From Aphodovivens avicola (GTDB lineage: Bacteria; Actinomycetota; Coriobacteriia; Coriobacteriales; Eggerthellaceae): a stretch of 64,000 nucleotides of DNA. This document shows, in pieces, positions 62,911 to 64,000 of this stretch (position 1 is its first letter; every line of letters starts with the position of its first letter). The stretch lies in contig DVGW01000011.1 in NCBI GenBank assembly GCA_018712515.1, positions 1 to 64,000 of the forward strand. The letters run 5' to 3'. Under the pieces are notes generated by a model, which was not told the origin of the DNA, made no database searches, and saw only the letters and a program-made list of their open reading frames with translations. Both the position numbers and the translations under genes were made by a program.

Positions 62911-63485
62911 TCCAACCACGCTCCCACCAAATCCTCCGGCGCGCGGGACGAGAACGCGTCCCGCGCCCATTCGGGTTGGACGGGCGCCGTCGCGCTCACC
63001 TCGATCACGAGGTTTCCGTCCTCGTTCACCAGATCCAGCAGCGCCGACGCCGCATCCAGCAGCGGCAGCGGCCGCAGCTCGTTCTCGATGCGCACCTCGA
63101 CGGTCTCCGACGACTCGTCGCCGATGAGCTGGATCCTCCAGCTGCAGCCGTTCGCGCCCTCGTGGACGTGGAAGCACTCCTGCTGGGGCACCGATCCCAG
63201 ACGATGGCGCACGAACGCCTCGCACGCCTCGTCCATGGCGCCCAGCGAATCGGTGGAGGTGGCGAGCAGACGGCAGCCCTCCGCGGCGGCCGCCTGCATC
63301 ACCATGCGGTCGTAGAGCACGATCCCCGGCTGGATGAGCAGCAGCAAGAGCACCATCAGCACCGGAAGCGCGAACGCCGCCTCCACCGTACCCTGTCCGG
63401 ATTCGGTCCGGTCAGTACAGCAGGATGTCCGCCACCGCCCCGGCAGCCGCCATCTGTATGTGATGCGACGCCGAGATGAGCGCAT
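62907..63485 (-). CDS. TadE-like pseudopilin
   Basis: A TadE-type protein with ESGQGTVEAAFALPVLMVLLLL as its processing site and span. The mature part contains RMVMQAAAAEGCRLLA, CFHVHEGANGCSW and a beta-rich end. The first ~27 residues up to that motif are Arg/Trp-rich and overlap the preceding gene by 74 bases. No good start codon lies closer, so the true start may be a rare codon around 63420. It is co-transcribed with its neighbours. Confidence 0.8.
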   Translation of the reverse strand: MRSSRRRITYRWRLPGRWRTSCCTDRTESGQGTVEAAFALPVLMVLLLLLIQPGIVLYDRMVMQAAAAEGCRLLATSTDSLGAMDEACEAFVRHRLGSVPQQECFHVHEGANGCSWRIQLIGDESSETVEVRIENELRPLPLLDAASALLDLVNEDGNLVIEVSATAPVQPEWARDAFSSRAPEDLVGAWLE

Positions 63486-63702
63486 GCTCCACCACCTTTC
63501 CCTCGCCGAACAGCTTCCACAAAGCCCCGAACGCCGCCGCGACCGCGATGAACCCCACGGTGATGACGGCGAACTCCACCGTTCCCTGCCCGCTTTCGGC
63601 CTCGTCCGCCGGAAAGCGGCGTCCGCGCGGGAAGCCCGCGGCGAGGCGGTTTCCGGACGGGCACGGCGCCGGGGAGGCGCCTAATGTCCCGGGGATGCCC
63701 AA
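63412..63702 (-). CDS. Small TadE/Flp-like pseudopilin
   Basis: A 96-residue protein with a long basic leader, then ESGQGTVEFAVITVGFIAVAAAF and a short mature part (LWKLFGEGKVVEHALISASHH) ending in ADILLY. It belongs with the TadE/Flp pseudopilins processed after the Gly. The start is uncertain; TTG 63702 behind GGAG is my choice, and an 18-bp tandem repeat lies directly upstream. Confidence 0.7.
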   Translation of the reverse strand: MGIPGTLGASPAPCPSGNRLAAGFPRGRRFPADEAESGQGTVEFAVITVGFIAVAAAFGALWKLFGEGKVVEHALISASHHIQMAAAGAVADILLY

Positions 63703-63737
63703 TGCTCCAAGGGCGTCCGATGCCCCAAGGGCGTCCG
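63702..63737. repeat. 18-bp tandem repeat between flp and the pseudopilin gene
   Basis: ATGCTCCAAGGGCGTCCG (63702-63719) is repeated at 63720-63737 with one change. It lies over the putative start of the gene at 63412 and six bases from the flp stop. Copy-number change here could shift the leader of the downstream gene. Confidence 0.6.
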
Positions 63738-63742
63738 CATCT

Positions 63743-63952
63743 TTATTGCGGGACGGTGAGACCGTTGATGCCTTCGCTGATCGCTCCCCACAGGTCTTCG
63801 AGATTGCCGCGGAACAGCCCGATGGCGAGGATCGCGATGACGACCAGGACCCCCACCAGGATCGCGTACTCTGTTGTGCCCTGTCCGTTCTCATCGCCCA
63901 TCCTCCTCGCTTTGAGCTTCGTCGCCACCGTCCTCGTCAGCATCGTCAACAT
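63743..63952 (-). CDS. Flp-type pilin
   Basis: A 69-residue major pilin precursor. The basic leader (KLKARRMGDENGQG) ends in the Gly of the cleavage site. The mature part begins TTEYAILVGVLVVIAILAIG, with the Glu and Tyr of Flp pilins, and ends in a short polar tail (LEDLWGAISEGINGL). It would be cut by the peptidase at 57869 and assembled by the Tad ATPase outside the window. GGAG lies 12 bases before the ATG. Confidence 0.9.
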   Translation of the reverse strand: MLTMLTRTVATKLKARRMGDENGQGTTEYAILVGVLVVIAILAIGLFRGNLEDLWGAISEGINGLTVPQ

Positions 63953-63976
63953 GGTTGATTCACGCTCCTCTCTTCT

Positions 63977-64000
63977 TCAGCCCTGCATCAGTTCCAGCAG
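63977..64000 (-). CDS. C-terminal end of an upstream Tad gene (cut by window edge)
   Basis: A frame entering from the right edge ends LLELMQG and a TGA at 63977, just upstream of the Flp pilin gene. Order in Tad loci suggests the end of a TadB/TadC-type membrane protein, but seven residues cannot prove it. Confidence 0.35.
   Translation of the reverse strand: MLELMQG

Overview
This is a high-GC bacterial chromosome segment, densely coded and mostly transcribed on the minus strand. Gene content and style suggest an anaerobic actinobacterium of the class Coriobacteriia, probably Eggerthellaceae. This is inferred from the leuCDB, dnaX-ybaB-recR and feoAAB blocks, the molybdenum-cofactor genes, the AgrC/LytTR-type signalling, the sortase-anchored surface protein, the Tad/Flp pilus genes and the dispersed palindromic repeats. 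No 16S rRNA or other definitive marker is present.

Layout. 1-2.1 kb: ABC exporter ATPase and an OmpR-type response regulator. 2.2-8.8 kb: accessory region with a decayed hipBA module, two small proteins with a double-glycine leader and four cysteines, a lipoprotein-type guanine deaminase, an AT-richer GIY-YIG-like gene, a small lipoprotein and two Xre regulators, one fused to a TipAS domain. 8.8-13.5 kb: trmB, then an iron alcohol dehydrogenase and an aldehyde dehydrogenase separated by a nested hairpin leader. 13.6-20.2 kb: Fe-S protein, mobB-mobA fusion, recR, ybaB and dnaX. 20.3-24.8 kb: LAQTG surface protein and a LytTR two-component cluster whose first kinase is broken. 24.8-28.2 kb: DedA protein, SRP RNA, TetR regulator divergent from a radical SAM enzyme. 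28.4-40.3 kb: aspS, two coupled YhgE/Pip-like membrane proteins, hisS, a 984-residue TPR-type protein and a PadR regulator. 40.4-41.5 kb: HTH/zeta-type toxin-antitoxin pair. 41.5-49.6 kb: leuBDC, a peptidoglycan-binding protein, polyprenyl synthase, tRNA-Leu, Ppx/GppA and a FtsB/DivIC-like protein. 49.7-54.9 kb: an iron block with a DtxR-family regulator, a candidate iron-controlled small transcript, a FeoB-associated Cys-rich protein, feoB and two feoA genes. 55.2-57.8 kb: a deformylase-like protein lacking its catalytic Glu, threonine synthase and a ModE-like regulator. 57.9-64 kb: Tad/Flp pilus genes from a prepilin peptidase back to the Flp pilin, entering the next gene at the window edge.

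How parts fit together. The iron block appears to be one regulon: GTTAAC/TTAGGT-type boxes lie at the feoA promoter, before feoB and inside a near-consensus promoter upstream of the DtxR gene. MobAB, the multi-cluster Fe-S protein and ModE fit a molybdoenzyme-rich anaerobe. Palindromic repeats with a GGACAGTCA or GGACGGTCC core are scattered between operons, and one supplies the 3' end of a kinase gene. All functional calls come from reading motifs and gene order; no database search was run.
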